Assembly (NCBI GenBank): GCA_946807835.1
Contig: OX327686.1
Coordinates: 10,850,001 to 10,914,000 of the forward strand
Reading direction: 5' to 3'
Source of the DNA: Ailanthus altissimus
Lineage: Eukaryota > Streptophyta > Magnoliopsida > Sapindales > Simaroubaceae
Length of the DNA stretch: 64,000 nt
Position 1 is the first letter of the stretch, and every line of letters begins with the position of its first letter. Shown here piece after piece: positions 12,760 through 25,075 of this stretch. Both the position numbers and the translations under genes were made by a program. The notes beneath the pieces are model-generated. The model ran no database searches, was not told where the DNA came from, and was given only the letters and a program-made list of their open reading frames with translations.

Positions 12760-13390
12760 CTCACAGGACCATCATTTACTAACCTATTAATCATATCTAG
12801 ATTAATATGACCAAACTTAAGATGCCAAAGATACGTGTCATCACTTGGAGAAAACTTTTTATCTTTTAGTAGATTTAGGATATTCTACTCTAAATAGTTC
12901 AGAATTAAGTAGTGAAGCCTCATCGAGCTTTAAACGTAAAGCCCATTTTTTAATTTTACATGACAAATATCTAAACTATTTCTACCAACAATAATCTCAT
13001 TATTATAAAAAAAATATTAAATAATTGTTGATACAACTTAGAAATAGAAATCAAATTCCTTCTGAATCTAGGACTAAAATAAACATGATTTAAAATATAA
13101 AAAAATTTGTTCACAAAATTCAATCGAGTTACTCCCACAACTAAAGCTAAAATAACTTTACCAACCCGTATAGTAAAGTCCTTATCAGTGAGTTCTTTGG
13201 AAGAACTAAGCATCTGTAAGGAAGAACAAATATGGTCAGTGGCTACTGAAACAATTATTTAAGGAGATAATTCATCTTCCATTAACATATGCTTACAAAA
13301 CTAGTAAATCACATTTACTTTTATTCTTCTTTTCCTTCACCTCGAAGAGGTACTTTTTCATCTATGATGGCTTCATGGATCTTTTTGATG
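12760..13390 (-). pseudogene. E1 copia protease / pre-integrase remnant
   Basis: On the minus strand, 12971-13213 reads as the protease to pre-integrase stretch (VGVTRLNF, VYFSPRFRRNLISISKL). 12760-12840 gives TYLWHLKFGHINLDMINRLV, the GxHLGH-type block before integrase. The protease active-site block (normally IIDSGA) reads IIVSVA at about 13215-13240 and is dead. The frame stops abruptly at 12760, where the E2 LTR begins. A full gag should lie between this and the LTR at 13391 and is missing. Confidence 0.75.
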
Positions 13391-14556
13391 ATTTCAAAAA
13401 TTATTATTGAGATTTTATATATTTAATTTCTAAAATTAAATATTTTATTTTTTGATAACATATTATCTCTAAAATTAATTAATTCTCAATTAATTAATTT
13501 TTTTAATTAAGACACAACTATTATATAATTATATAATTCATTTTATTTCATTGTTCAATATAATAACTTAAGAGCTTGTATTGGGGGCCAATGGACCTAT
13601 AATTTCAAGCTTTAATAAATTTTGGGTAATTAATTAAACTCTTTAATTAATTAATATAATTTATTAATTTCAGTGTTATTTCACTAAAAATTTAGAATTG
13701 CATTCTTAAATTGTAGATATCAATTTCAGAAAACTTAGAGCAATTCAATGATTTAATCATTACATATAATTCAACCCTCCATAGATGGTTCATAATTAAA
13801 GCTAAGTCAATTATCGTTTTACCTTTCTAATTACTTCTTTATCCTTAAGTACCATTAATTTACCAGTGAACAATTAATTTGTAATCGTGTTACAAATTGA
13901 GCGTTCTAACTATTTAGTTCTAGAATTAACCCTTAAAAGAATCTTCTTTCTAACTTTCATTAGAAAAGAATGGATTCCATATCTGTAAATCATATTCCCA
14001 ATCGTTTATCTCTCTATGTCACAAAAATACAAATTTTTAGCTTGTTCTTTAGACAAATCATAAAGAGTATTTTAACTGACACAATGACACCAACAAGAGT
14101 TTACAATCACTCAGGATTGAGGTTGATCTACATATGATCATTAATTAACGTTATTTAAATTCTTAATTAACAACGGTGTTTACATAAAAATTCAAACTAC
14201 GTCTAGTTTAGTCCTATATAATCATATTATATAAAGTGCTTCCACTAAAATGTCATGACATTAGTGATTCGGATAAAATCACCACATTCTTAATGTTTGT
14301 GGACCACACTAGTATTATTTAATTAAAGATCCCAAATTTTAATTAATTTATTACATAATTTTTCTATTTATTATCCATAACCTTGATTCTCTTATATATA
14401 ATAATTATATGCGAAAGTTATGGTCACATAAATAAACAAGGGATTTTATGATATTTACGTCATAAAATTATGAACACTTTTCAAGTATAAAATTGTAACT
14501 TTATTTATTTTAGAAAAATAGGACAAGTACATGCTTTTATGGCACGATCTCCAATA
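13391..14556 (-). mobile_element. 5' LTR of copia element E1
   Basis: 14050-14556 aligns with 1-505. On the minus strand it begins at 14556 with TATTGGAG, and the sequence on the right is the coding remnant of E3. The inner boundary near 13391 is not exact; it is placed where E1 protease homology stops. The LTR is at least 507 bp and probably about 1.1 kb long. Confidence 0.65.
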
Positions 14557-17140
14557 ATTAACGATTTAGAGAAAGTGTATTTATTAGCTCGAGCATTGTT
14601 TTCAACAAGATCGTTATTTTTTACTTTCTTCTTTTATAAAATAACATCTTTTGAACCAAGTAATCTACCACACTTCTAGCATGCGACATGCGATTTATTT
14701 ACTACCTTTTGATTAGATTATTTTATAGAACAATCACCTAAGTTAGTGTATTAGTAGCTAGTATATATGACTTGGTTATTTTTTATTCATCTAATAAATT
14801 ATTTGTAATTTGTTAAGGATGAACAATCCTTTGCACTTTATTTTTACATTAATTTGTGTGAGGATTCAAATAAGACATGGTGGTTATTATTCAAGAAAGT
14901 TCATGATTTACTTTAGGAGGTATTTTTTCCCATAATTAATGGGAATACTATCTGATAAAAATGGTAATTCTTAAATCATGCAGTAAATAGATCACCTGTC
15001 AGAAGTTCAAGATATCTTATAATTGATGATGAGTTAAAACTAACATAAATTCCTATACGAGGTTGAGATCTCACATTGGTGCCTTGTAGAGGAGTTGGAA
15101 TCATTTAATTAAGGATTCTACTAATCCTTTTTATGTGTGAACTTGTTGCATATGATGTTTTGCATTGATTCCCACTAATTCACAATAGTCATAAAATATT
15201 TTAGATATAAACTTACTAATATTATCTATACGTATATTTTTAATATGATAGTATAGAAATTGTACCCTCAACCTAATGATTTATGTTAGTAATCTAGTAA
15301 ATACAAAATTTCATATAGAGAGTTAAAAAAATATGTGACCACTGTGCAAATACATCAATCAAAACTATAAAATAAAGAAAAGATCCACTTAGTAGATGAA
15401 TTGGTCAAAAAATATCTCATTGAATCATTTGTAAAAAATAATGGAGATTTTACACCAATCTTAGAATATGATAGTTTAACTAAGATTGGTTTATGAGAAA
15501 GCAGTAAAATATTCTTATAAGATAATAGAATCTTCAAGTTCTTTAATAGATGTACATGAGAATTTTCTATGATTCTAAGCATCATTATTGTCCTGAATGA
15601 CCAAGGCGATCATGCTATAGTATAAACATTTTTTAGATCACTAAACTTCTAATTTAATACGGTGCAACTTTCAATTGAATTTATGATTGTATAATACAAA
15701 CAAATAATAAGATAAAAAGCTTTTCAAGTATGTATTTCTTATTAGAGACGTTGGAAGTAATGTAGAAATATTATACATTATTCTCTTTTAAAGTCTTAAT
15801 GTGATATCTATTTCGGTAAATATCCTTAAAAATAAATAGATTTCTTCTACATCTATCTGCGTATAAAGCTTTATTTATGTATAACTTTGTTCCATTTACT
15901 AACAGGATCGTTGTTCTTTTGGAGCCTTTAATCAAATATACAAGACATGATATAATATTAAATTTTCTTCTATTATTATTAGTTTTGAGAAATATTTCTT
16001 ATCTTAAAGGAAAGTGTGTGTAGTTGCACTGTCAACTAAATAAGCATCCCTAACTTCATCTCTAAAGTGGATAATTCATCTTTAGAAGCCATTTATTATA
16101 TTAAATAAAATTTCATGTAAGACATCAGGATATACATTATAAAAATTTACATTTTATAGGAAAAAAAGACCTAATATTGAGATGTCAATTAAAGCTTAAT
16201 AATTGACATTACCTTATTTATCCCTAAAGAAATCGGAGACAACTAGATTAGTAAGATTTGTAAAATCTGAGTTATCAATAAGATCTATCTCTACATTTTA
16301 TCCCTTTAATTTGATAGATGCTTTATAATGCATTATATCAATAACAAGTATTTTCTTAATACTTAGGATATTTATTCTCTACATTATTATCTTTGGCATA
16401 ATGTTTCTACCCCTTCTTAATGTCCCTCCGTTCTTGGTATTTATGGCCACCATAAGGGTGATAATTGTGCTCTTTTCCTCTTCACGGCCATATCCAACAT
16501 TATTACAAGTATTTGCATTTGCTTGTAAAAATGATTGAAAATTAGTTAGACGTGATTCATAATTTTTTAATAAGAGCTCATTATTTTGTTCAATAAGCAA
16601 AAGACATGAGATTAATTCTGAATATTTTTTAAATCAACGCTCGCGATATTGTTGTTGTAAAACAACAATATAGACATAAAAAGTAGAGAATCTCTTCTTT
16701 AATTTTCTATAAAAAGTAGAGAATCTCTTCTTTAATTTTCTATAGACGCTCACGATATTGTCTTGTTCTATAATTTTCTCACTATATAATTTCAGTTATA
16801 GGTCTAAAATCTTGCAATCCCATTCACTTATGTCTTGCTTTTGAGAGGAACACATCTTTTGATAATTATATCTTTTTTTATATTTTTCAGATAATTTGTG
16901 GGTCCTTTACTATTAAATATTGAACTTTTAAACTCTCATGTAGACAATGATAAAGAAAAATCACAGCTCTCAACTTATTATACAAAGATGCATCAATTTC
17001 TTTTTTAATTGTCTTCCAAACTATTGGCTTGGAGGTGCACCTTGACGTTTAGTACCAATGATAGGTAATTTTTCTAGCAGCAACAAGTACAGGGATTTGT
17101 AAATTTGTCCGAAACATATTCAGGGCTTTTGGATATGGAT
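14557..17140 (-). pseudogene. Copia element E3: gag, protease and integrase remnants
   Basis: Read on the minus strand from 17140 downward, gag remnants come first (VKDPQII near 16900; QQQYRER and KKYSELISCLL near 16600-16660; IEQNNELLLKNYESR at 16379-16600). A protease block follows (AYLVDSATTHTFL, about 16000-16060). Pre-integrase and integrase pieces are at 15355-15585 (ENSHVHLLKNLKIL, IGVKSP). Integrase C-terminal blocks (GIYVSFNSSSIIRYLE, LTGDLFTA) lie at about 14940-15060. Homology continues down to about 14600, right up to the E1 LTR, so the RT half lies beyond the left window edge or is lost. Many stops are present. Confidence 0.75.
16678..16743. repeat. 33-bp tandem duplication in E3 gag
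   Basis: The unit AAAAAGTAGAGAATCTCTTC plus the next 13 bases occurs twice in a row. It falls inside the gag remnant of E3. It preserves frame, repeating an 11-residue block ending in RFSTFY on the minus strand. Confidence 0.8.
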
Positions 17141-18794
17141 GAAGAGAATTAAAATTAATATGATGAAATATAAATATTATTCAATAAATTTATGATACAG
17201 AACATAAATATCAAAATCAATGTTTAGGAAGCATGACATTTCATAAAATAATAATAATTAGGTGGCATAGTCTTCGATATAAATACGAGATAACAAAGAC
17301 ATAACTAATAAATAATATTTATCTTTTTTTTATGTAAAAGATCTAAATAAATGACAACCATAAGCATGCTCATAAAGATTATAATATAAATAATAAAAAT
17401 ATATTATAAAATAATAATTAAATATAAGTGAAACAGTAAAATAGAGTACATAAAATAAAACAAGGTTATTATCGTTAATATCTTTGAGGTAAGGCCTAAT
17501 TTCAATAATACTCACAGATTTGAGAAATTAACATTAATACCTAGTCATTAGGAAATATTTTGTCAAAATAACAGAAAAATGGTAATAAAGTTATTTCACA
17601 TTTAAATTTTAAATAAATATTTAAATTTAAATTAAAAAATCTTAAATCATTCAAATCCATCAAAACCTTAAGTCCATTTAGATTTATCCAAACCTTAAAC
17701 CTATTCAAACTCTAAATCCATCAAACGACACCAAATCCATCTAACAACTGCAACAACGGCTGCACACAGTAGTTGTCTTGGCTAGGCGTAATAGCTATTC
17801 ATCTTTCTCTTAACACCAATTCTTATTTTTTGTCCTCTTAATTACCCTCTTCATGTGGAATCCTACTAATTGAGTAATTTCCTAACAATTTCAAATGCTC
17901 AAACGTTTCACAGTTCTTTCCAATCTCACTTGACACTAACCCATAAAGCATTGAGATAAGCTCTTTAGGATTTTTTTTTTATTTTTCCTTTTTTTTATAA
18001 TTTTAAAAATGATGGAATGTTTAAAATAATATGAATATGAAATGAGTAATGGAATGACTCTACATTTACATGCCAAAAAATATTATTATGTAAAAGGATA
18101 AAATTGTCAAGTTAATTTTATTATTTGGGGGCAAATGAGTTATTTCATGTAATTTGACACAAAATCTATTAAATCTGACAGTTAACGTCTAAGTATTATG
18201 AATTTACTATTAATTCTTCAAATATGTGGGTATTACTAAAATTAGGTCTTACCTCGAGGGTATTAACAATAATAACTCTATAAAATAGTCAAAATCTTAA
18301 CATTAAAATTAAGAACTTAACTTACTAGTAAAATTGAATTTACCAATAAATTGTGTTGATAATGTGTTATAAATAAATAACATAAAAAATAAATAAAAAC
18401 TAAAGACAACTTAAGTACTAGAGCACCTCTTAAAAGTATGAGGACACCTTTGAAAAATATTGAAAGGTTGAATTCTATTTACATAATCACATGTGGGTAT
18501 ATATATACACGATTCCCTCTTTGATGGGGGAAACTACTGCCATTCCTCTTTATAACATATTAGATGGATTTTGAATAATAAAAAAATTTAGTTTCAAAAG
18601 AAAATTTTTAATTTTCTTTTTGAATCACCGTGCTTTGCAAATCTACATTGAAAAGCCAATAAATACGACAAAAATTTTAATTTTTACAGTTATGTCTACT
18701 TATCTAATAGATCCTTTCAAAACAAAGAACATTTTGCTAAAAAAAAGATTTACTTGAACCTGCAATTAAGTGCGTAGTCATCACCAAGTTCAAA
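17141..18794. other. AT-rich region without recognisable gene
   Basis: No open frame with recognisable homology was found on either strand. It may contain the decayed 5' LTR and leader of E3, but I could not define LTR ends. A short run of CCTTAA and AAATCCATC-type microrepeats lies at 17640-17745. Confidence 0.4.
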
Positions 18795-18803
18795 TTTAAC
18801 TAA

Positions 18804-19469
18804 GGAAAAATGATATATTAGACCCCTATGGTTTAGAAAAAAGAGATATATATACTCTAATATTTTCAAAAATCTTATTTATACCCATATAAAGTGATGG
18901 AATCTGTTAAAATTAACTTCTAAAAAGGTAAAAATGAAAAATCACCCCCTTTTAACTGACAAATGCAAATTCTTGTCAACGTTGGACAATTGTCACCAAT
19001 GGCTGGTCAGAGATCGGTCAATGGTCTATTAATGACCGATCAATAGCCATCAGTTAATATTTGTCAACGGGTAATCAATGGAGGTCAATGGTGGTCAACT
19101 ACGGTAAATGATCGGTCAATACTGGCCAATAGTTAGTTAATGCCTCCTTTCTTGAATAGTTTAGTTAAGGATAATATCCCTAATAAATTTTTAATCACAT
19201 ATATAAACAAAATTCTAGAGTAGTTTAGTTAGTTAAAGTGTTTACTTTTGTATTAGGAGTCAAGGTTCAAACCTCACTTTAAGTATTTGAATTTAGATTT
19301 TTTTTTAGCCATAAATAGGGGTATTATGGTAATTTTACTAATTTTAACAAATTTTCTGTTAAAGTTAATAGATTCCGTCTCCTGATATAGGTGTAAAAGA
19401 TTTTTTTTTAAATATTTGAGTTTGTATATCCCTTTCTCCAAACCACAGGGATTTAGATGTTCTTTTCCC
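18804..19469. mobile_element. Mutator-like non-autonomous element (666 bp)
   Basis: The termini are imperfect inverted repeats. The left end (GGAAAAATGATATATTAGAC, then CCC..GGTTTAG) matches the reverse complement of the right end (GGGAAAAGAACATCTAAATC, then CC..GGTTTGG) over about 150 bp. The element is flanked by the identical 9-bp duplication TTTAACTAA (18795-18803 and 19470-19478), the length typical of Mutator-like elements. The interior has no transposase. It holds many near-copies of GGTCAATGG/GGTCAATAG at about 19000-19140. Family assignment rests on TSD length and terminal repeats. Confidence 0.75.
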
Positions 19470-19934
19470 TTTAACTAATTATAGATACAATAATCAATTC
19501 ACATTCATTATAGCTTGATGAATAACACATAATTAATTCACTTGCTAAGGAAATACAATTGTCAAGTATTTAATTTTTAAGGCATCTAGTTGACGACGAA
19601 AAAATTCTATTAAAAGAATTTTGAATAATAATAGGGTTTGAAGCACCAATTTAAAGCAAATTAAGGGGGCTTTTGTTAATTATTTCTCAGACATTTTTAC
19701 TTCCTCTAATCCTATCGAAATGGATATTGACGATGTCCTTTTTTTGTATAGAGCCATAACTTTCTTAGCAATATAGTCTTTGGCTAGATTCTTCTTTTTC
19801 GAGTGGATGAAATTCATCATATAGTTTTCCAAATTTACCTTACGAAGGCTTTAAGTAAAGATAACATGTTTACTCTTTTCTACCGAAAATTTTGAGATAT
19901 CATCTGAAAAGATATTTGCGATGTATGTTTAAAT

Positions 19935-22080
19935 TATGGACGGCAGAATTAATATATGTGGGTGTATGCATGTGCAAATGTATTTATTGTCTAAAACACG
20001 TATCATATACGAACTTTTACGCGGCAGAAGCATTAAATTAAACAATAAACACAATAAATAAATATATTAATCACGTTAATATATTAGTAAGATAGAGAAC
20101 TCACCTCAATGTGTAACATTATACACGTAATTCCCCGAAGTCCGCACGGAGGCCAACTCGTGGGCAGTTTTAGTCACTAACTCGGCGAGCTTGGTGAGCT
20201 AGAACAACAACTTTATATCTAGCACGAGATTAACTTTTAATCCCCAAAATAGTCGAGTATGTGTTTTATCCTTTTCTAAAAAAGAATAAGAAATGGAGAG
20301 TTTGAAGCAATCCACCATTGCTTCAATTGGAAGCATAAAAAAAATGAAACAATTTCATTTTTCCCTCCCTTTTTCTTTTTCTTCTTCTCTTCTTCCTCTC
20401 CATTTCTTCTCTTCTCTTTCTCAGTCAAAATGGCCTACACACTCCAACTTGCAATCTTTCACACTATCCCGTCTTTCTCTTTATAGATATATATATATAT
20501 ATAATAAAATATTATTAATATAATATATAATAATAATATAATATATTATAATGGGTGCCAACTATTTGGCACCCAAAATATAATATTATTATATATAATA
20601 TGATAATATATTATATAATATAATAATGAGATATTTTGATTATTTAATAATTAAATAATTAAAATGTGAAATAACCATTTTATTCCTCATAAATAGTTAC
20701 CAAGTATACCTTTAGTGGGTCCCACCAAATTTCACACTTGGGTAAATTCAAATGAGGGTACACAATGCGCCACGTGTCCTTATACAATTAGTAAATAACA
20801 ATTATTAACTAATTGTTGTATTTAACACTTAAATACAGACACGCATGCATTCCCGTGGTAATGCTGAATATTGCTGGATTAAACAATTTAATTTGGCATG
20901 CTGCCCCAATGCACAACAAATACACTCCATATTGTGAGAATCCCTAGGTCCTACGCCCGATTCGTCAAATGAAACTATTTCATAAGTCCGTTAGCAATAC
21001 CCCACACACACGTCATGGATATCTCAAATCAGCGTGTTGAACCATACAAGCTGAGGTTACAACGCCTATGTATAGTCCTTCCATCATGATATTCTGGATG
21101 TGCGGGAATATAGATTATCACCGTCAAATCCTCCAGTGCTCATCCATGCTCTATCTCCAGACTTGTATCTCATTAAATAATATGCGCAAACTCTTTTGCC
21201 ATATTGTTATACCCTTACGGAACTCTTTCATGGGATTAATGCTATTAGCCACAAGACTTTCCGAGATAAAGTCTCGAAGCATCTAGATATCGAACTGCCT
21301 ATATAAGTTGACGAATCCTATATCTGTACACACTAGACTCTATAAGTATCGGACTATACCTAATGACACCCAGCGGTCACACCATGAAAAGTTTGTGACA
21401 TGCGTGGAACCAAAGTATGGTGGATCACTTACAAGCCTATCGTGGCACTCAAGTCAAAGGACCACGTATACTACTCAACTCGAGAAGACCCTCCGTTGAT
21501 GGCTTATATAGGATATCTATCGGAAGCCCTCTTGAGTCTGTCCCATATCCAGTTCTAATTGGATACCCATATGTCAATACGAGCTCCATGCTCACAGTCG
21601 GCTAGGAATGACCATCTATACCCTATAGGTATGACATATGCTGATCTATATTAAAAGTATCCATCGACAGACCCACATCAGTAGAAACAGATCACGGACA
21701 ATTATTCGAGAATATACTTGGGCAACTAGCATTTCTTAGCACTCGATTGCAACTCTTGCAACTTACAGCTACTAGTATATTTCCAGGTCTATGTCTCATT
21801 ACAGACAATGCTCAAACTCTTGGATATGCTGAGTATTATAACTACCTAACCCTTAGCTGTGCTAACATTTAACATTTATATCTCTCAGCGTGGCTAATTA
21901 TGAGCCCTTATCTAAACTCTTTTAGATTTGATCTGAACTCCTTCAGATCTACAATATCTGTAACGTTACATTGCATAGTACCATATAAATTAGTATTAGT
22001 AATTTAATGGGAATGTACACTTGTATAAATACAAAAGTATATGTATATTCATGAATGGCACATAAGTATCGACTCTAACA
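19935..22080 (-). mobile_element. Solo LTR of the E2 family (2146 bp) inserted in the LINE
   Basis: On the minus strand the LTR opens at 22080 with TGTTAGAGTCGATACTTATG and aligns throughout with the E2 LTR at 10241-12759. Shared blocks include GGAGTTCAGATC, the CGAGTTGA(G/A)TAGT(A/G)TAC block and the run near TTTGACGAATCGGGCGTAGG. It is flanked by TAAAT on both sides (19930-19934 and 22081-22085). Removing it restores the interrupted LINE reading. No internal retrotransposon coding region remains, so it is a solo LTR formed by LTR-LTR recombination. Confidence 0.85.
20553..20574. repeat. Perfect hairpin in the solo LTR
   Basis: GGGTGCCAA and TTGGCACCC form a perfect 9-bp stem around a 4-base loop (CTAT). 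They are flanked on both sides by long AT-rich arms (20520-20552 and 20575-20630) that can also pair imperfectly. It may shape LTR transcription or RNA folding; no function can be shown. Confidence 0.7.
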
Positions 22081-24680
22081 TAAATTTCCTAAATGAAGGA
22101 GAGGGCATTTGAGTGATTAATGGAACTTTGATTACCTTGATTCGAAAAGTTGATAAACTTAAGCTATGTTCAAAATTTTGGCCTATTAGCCTCTGTAATG
22201 TGTTGCACAAAATAATTTTTAAGACCTTGATATATAAGCTATTGCGAGTTATTAATGAGGTAATCTTATATATTATAGAGTGCTTTTATTCTTGGGAGAT
22301 TGATTATTGATAATACTATTGTAGGGTTTGAATATCTTCACATCCTTAAGAAGAATAAATTTTTGGCTCTTAAATTGGATATGTCAAAGGTCTATGACAG
22401 AGTTGAGTGACCTTTTCTGATTGCCATAATGCATAAGTTGGGTTTCTTCAAAGTTAATGCCATAAGATTTATTGGTGTACCTCTTCAGTTTCTTATTAAG
22501 TTATTATTAATAGCATGCCATGAGAAAGTATTTCTCCAACTCGGGGTCTTCGACAGAGAGATCATTTATCTCCTTATTTATTTCTTTTTTATGCAAAGGT
22601 CTTTCGGCTCTTCTTCGAACTACTAATAGAATGGCAATGTTAGGGGTCTTTAATGTAGAAGAATCAGGCCATCTGTTTCGCATTTATTCTTCGCTAATAA
22701 TAGTCTGATTTTCACTAGAGCCACTTTGAGAGATTGTCAATCTATTATGATATTATGAAATAACATCAAGCCAATAGATTAATTGCCATAAATCAACTGT
22801 TTGCTTTAGTAAATCTATATCTAAGCTTGTAGCTAAGAAGTTAACTCAATGCTTAGGGATGGTTTGAGTTTCTTCCCGTAGTAAATACCTAAGATTGCTG
22901 TGTGTTTTAAATAAGAATAAGCACAATTTCTCTGTTATTAAGGAAAAGGTATAGAACAAGTTAAATGGTTAGAAGAGGCATTTATTCACAGATGGCAATT
23001 GTAAAGTCCTTACTAAAGTTATGGTTCAAGCTATTCCCTCTTATGTTATAAGTATTTTCCCGCTTCCAAAGAGTTTTAATCAAGAAATTCAGAAACTTTG
23101 TGCGAGGTTCTTTGGGGTGGTGATGAAAGCAAGTGCAAGTTGTATTGGTGCTCTTAAGAGATGTTTTGTCGACATAAAGAGGATGAGGCCTTAATTTTCG
23201 GGAATTGACTTCTTTTAACCAAGCCATGCTCTCTAAACAAGGATGACACCTGATTTCTGCTTCGAATTCATTGGTAGCAAGAATTCTCAAATGTATTTAT
23301 TATTCTAATTCATCCTTTTTAGAGATACAATCTCGACAATTAGACTTTTGTGTTATGTATTAGTGATGACAACTCAATATCTGTTTATTATGACCAATGC
23401 CTCCTACGACCTTATTCTTTTAAGCTTTTATTTCCTTATAATTTGCCGAAACATACTTTGGTGGTCCATATCTTTTTTCATTCAAGTTTCTGGAATGAAA
23501 GGCTTTTGCATCGCTCTTTTTCGAATGAGAAATATGAACTAATCTTGAGTCTATCGTGCTCTTCCTCATGGAGACATTAAACTGATTTTGTCATATGGCA
23601 TTTTGATCCACATAGGTGATTTACTATAAAAGTGGATTTTAGTTTTTATCATGTTCTTGATAAAGCTTCCAACAGTGATGGTAATTCAGGGTCACGTTCT
23701 TGGTGGAAGTTTTATCATCTATGAATATTCTGCCAAAGATTAAGCTATTCTTGTGGAAATTTACTTCACGAGTGGCTTTCAACTTTCTCTAACCTTAAGA
23801 GATATCATGTGCCTATTGACGAGACTTGCCTATATTATGCTATTGGTGAAGAGAATTCTTTGCATATGATATGGCTTTGTCATACCTCAAAATAGTTTCG
23901 ACGAGCATGTTATTTTATGTATGGTATCAATCTCAACCATAATACTTTTGTTTTAGATTTTTTTAGAATGCAAGTCGACTTTAGCAGCTGAACAATTTGA
24001 ATTATTAATAATTATTTTGTGGAGGCTTTGGTTCTATAGAAACTTAAGTATGGTGGAGTGGCAAAAAGTTCAATACCTAAAAAGTGTTATTAGAGTGAAA
24101 TTCATTTTGCCTAGTTTATTTGCTAGTGGTCGAGACATGTTAAACTTGTAGTGGCCCGCTCTTAAACTTGGCTTCATCAAATTAAATATTGACACAGATA
24201 TTATTGTCTAACAATTTAAAAATGGGTTAAGAGTTATTTTATATGATAATGGTGGAGTTGTTCTAGCCTCTTTGTCAAACCCTATTGCTGCTCATCATTC
24301 GGTTGAAATCTTGAAGGCTATGGCTATCTTACGGGGTTTGCAATTGGTAAAGTTTCACAGCATTTTGGCAATAGAGGTGGAATCAGAGGCTTCTAGTCTC
24401 ATGCAGAACATTAACACCTTTATTCAATTCACCTTTAAACTTGGTTTCCTTTTTAAAGAAATTACTTTGATTACGTTTATTTTTCCATAATTTCTTTTAC
24501 CTATTCTCCTCGTTTTACCAATCGTGTTGCGCATGCATTGACACATTTAGCCTTAAGTCTAGTTCATGAAACCATTTATTTTGGCAAAGTGCCTTTACAA
24601 TTTGATCTTATTGTAATTAAGGATTCTTCCTCTTTTTCAAGCTAATTTATGAAGTTATTTTCTTTCTTAAAAAAAAATAA

Positions 24681-25075
24681 TAATGTTAATAAATCGTCCC
24701 AAAAAGCCAAATGGGGTGAAAGTTGAATTAGGCACAAAATGAGGGGGTCACAGATAAAAACATTGTTCACTAAATAGAGCTCTAATTTTCATTGGTTTTG
24801 GATCAATGTCAGGGGCTGTCCCCAAATGACCCAGTAGCTCATACACGCTGCCGCACGTACAAATCACACACAATAGATCTGCATGTTCCAGATCTTCAGT
24901 TCTCTACGCAATTACGCTCACATTCTTCTTCTTCATTACTAATCCAGTCAGGTACAATTATACTCCCCTCTTTCACGTTCACAATCACAGATCCCATGAG
25001 ATCTCCACATTAACCTAATTTTTAATTCTTCAACTGCAGGTGTGCGAGTGTCGTGTAATATAATTGAAGATCAAA
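24681..25075 (+). promoter_or_regulatory. BIG5 upstream region and 5' UTR with a leader intron
   Basis: The region from the LINE tail to the ATG at 25076 must hold the core promoter and 5' UTR. A probable leader intron runs from 24953 (AG|GTACAATT) to 25039 (AACTGCAG|GTG), 87 bp. The leader before it is C/T-rich (24890-24952), as plant 5' UTRs often are. I could not place a TATA box or transcription start. Confidence 0.55.

Larger units (their letters stand above)
19590..24680 (+). pseudogene. Decayed LINE (non-LTR retrotransposon), split by a solo LTR
   Basis: The first part, 19590-19934, carries the region before the RT (FVNYFSDIFTSSNP; a YRKFWDII-like block). After a 2146-bp insertion it resumes at 22081 with RT blocks (INGTLITLIRKVDK, PISLCNVLHKIIFKTL at about 22113-22240, then [15 protein letters not shown] at about 22360). 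A zinc-binding domain (FxWRL-type, then C..C..H motifs) spans about 23690-23900. A C-terminal RNase H-like region lies at 24170-24500 (VVLASLSNPIAAHHSVEILKAMAILRGLQL). An A-rich tail occurs at about 24670. The endonuclease part is missing, so this is a 5'-truncated copy. Stops and frameshifts are frequent. The tail lies about 400 bp upstream of the BIG5 start codon. Confidence 0.85.

Noticed and set aside
20293..20523. Open frame of 76 codons with a hydrophobic, Ser-rich start
   Set aside because: It lies inside the solo LTR and has no recognisable domain; the low complexity explains its openness.
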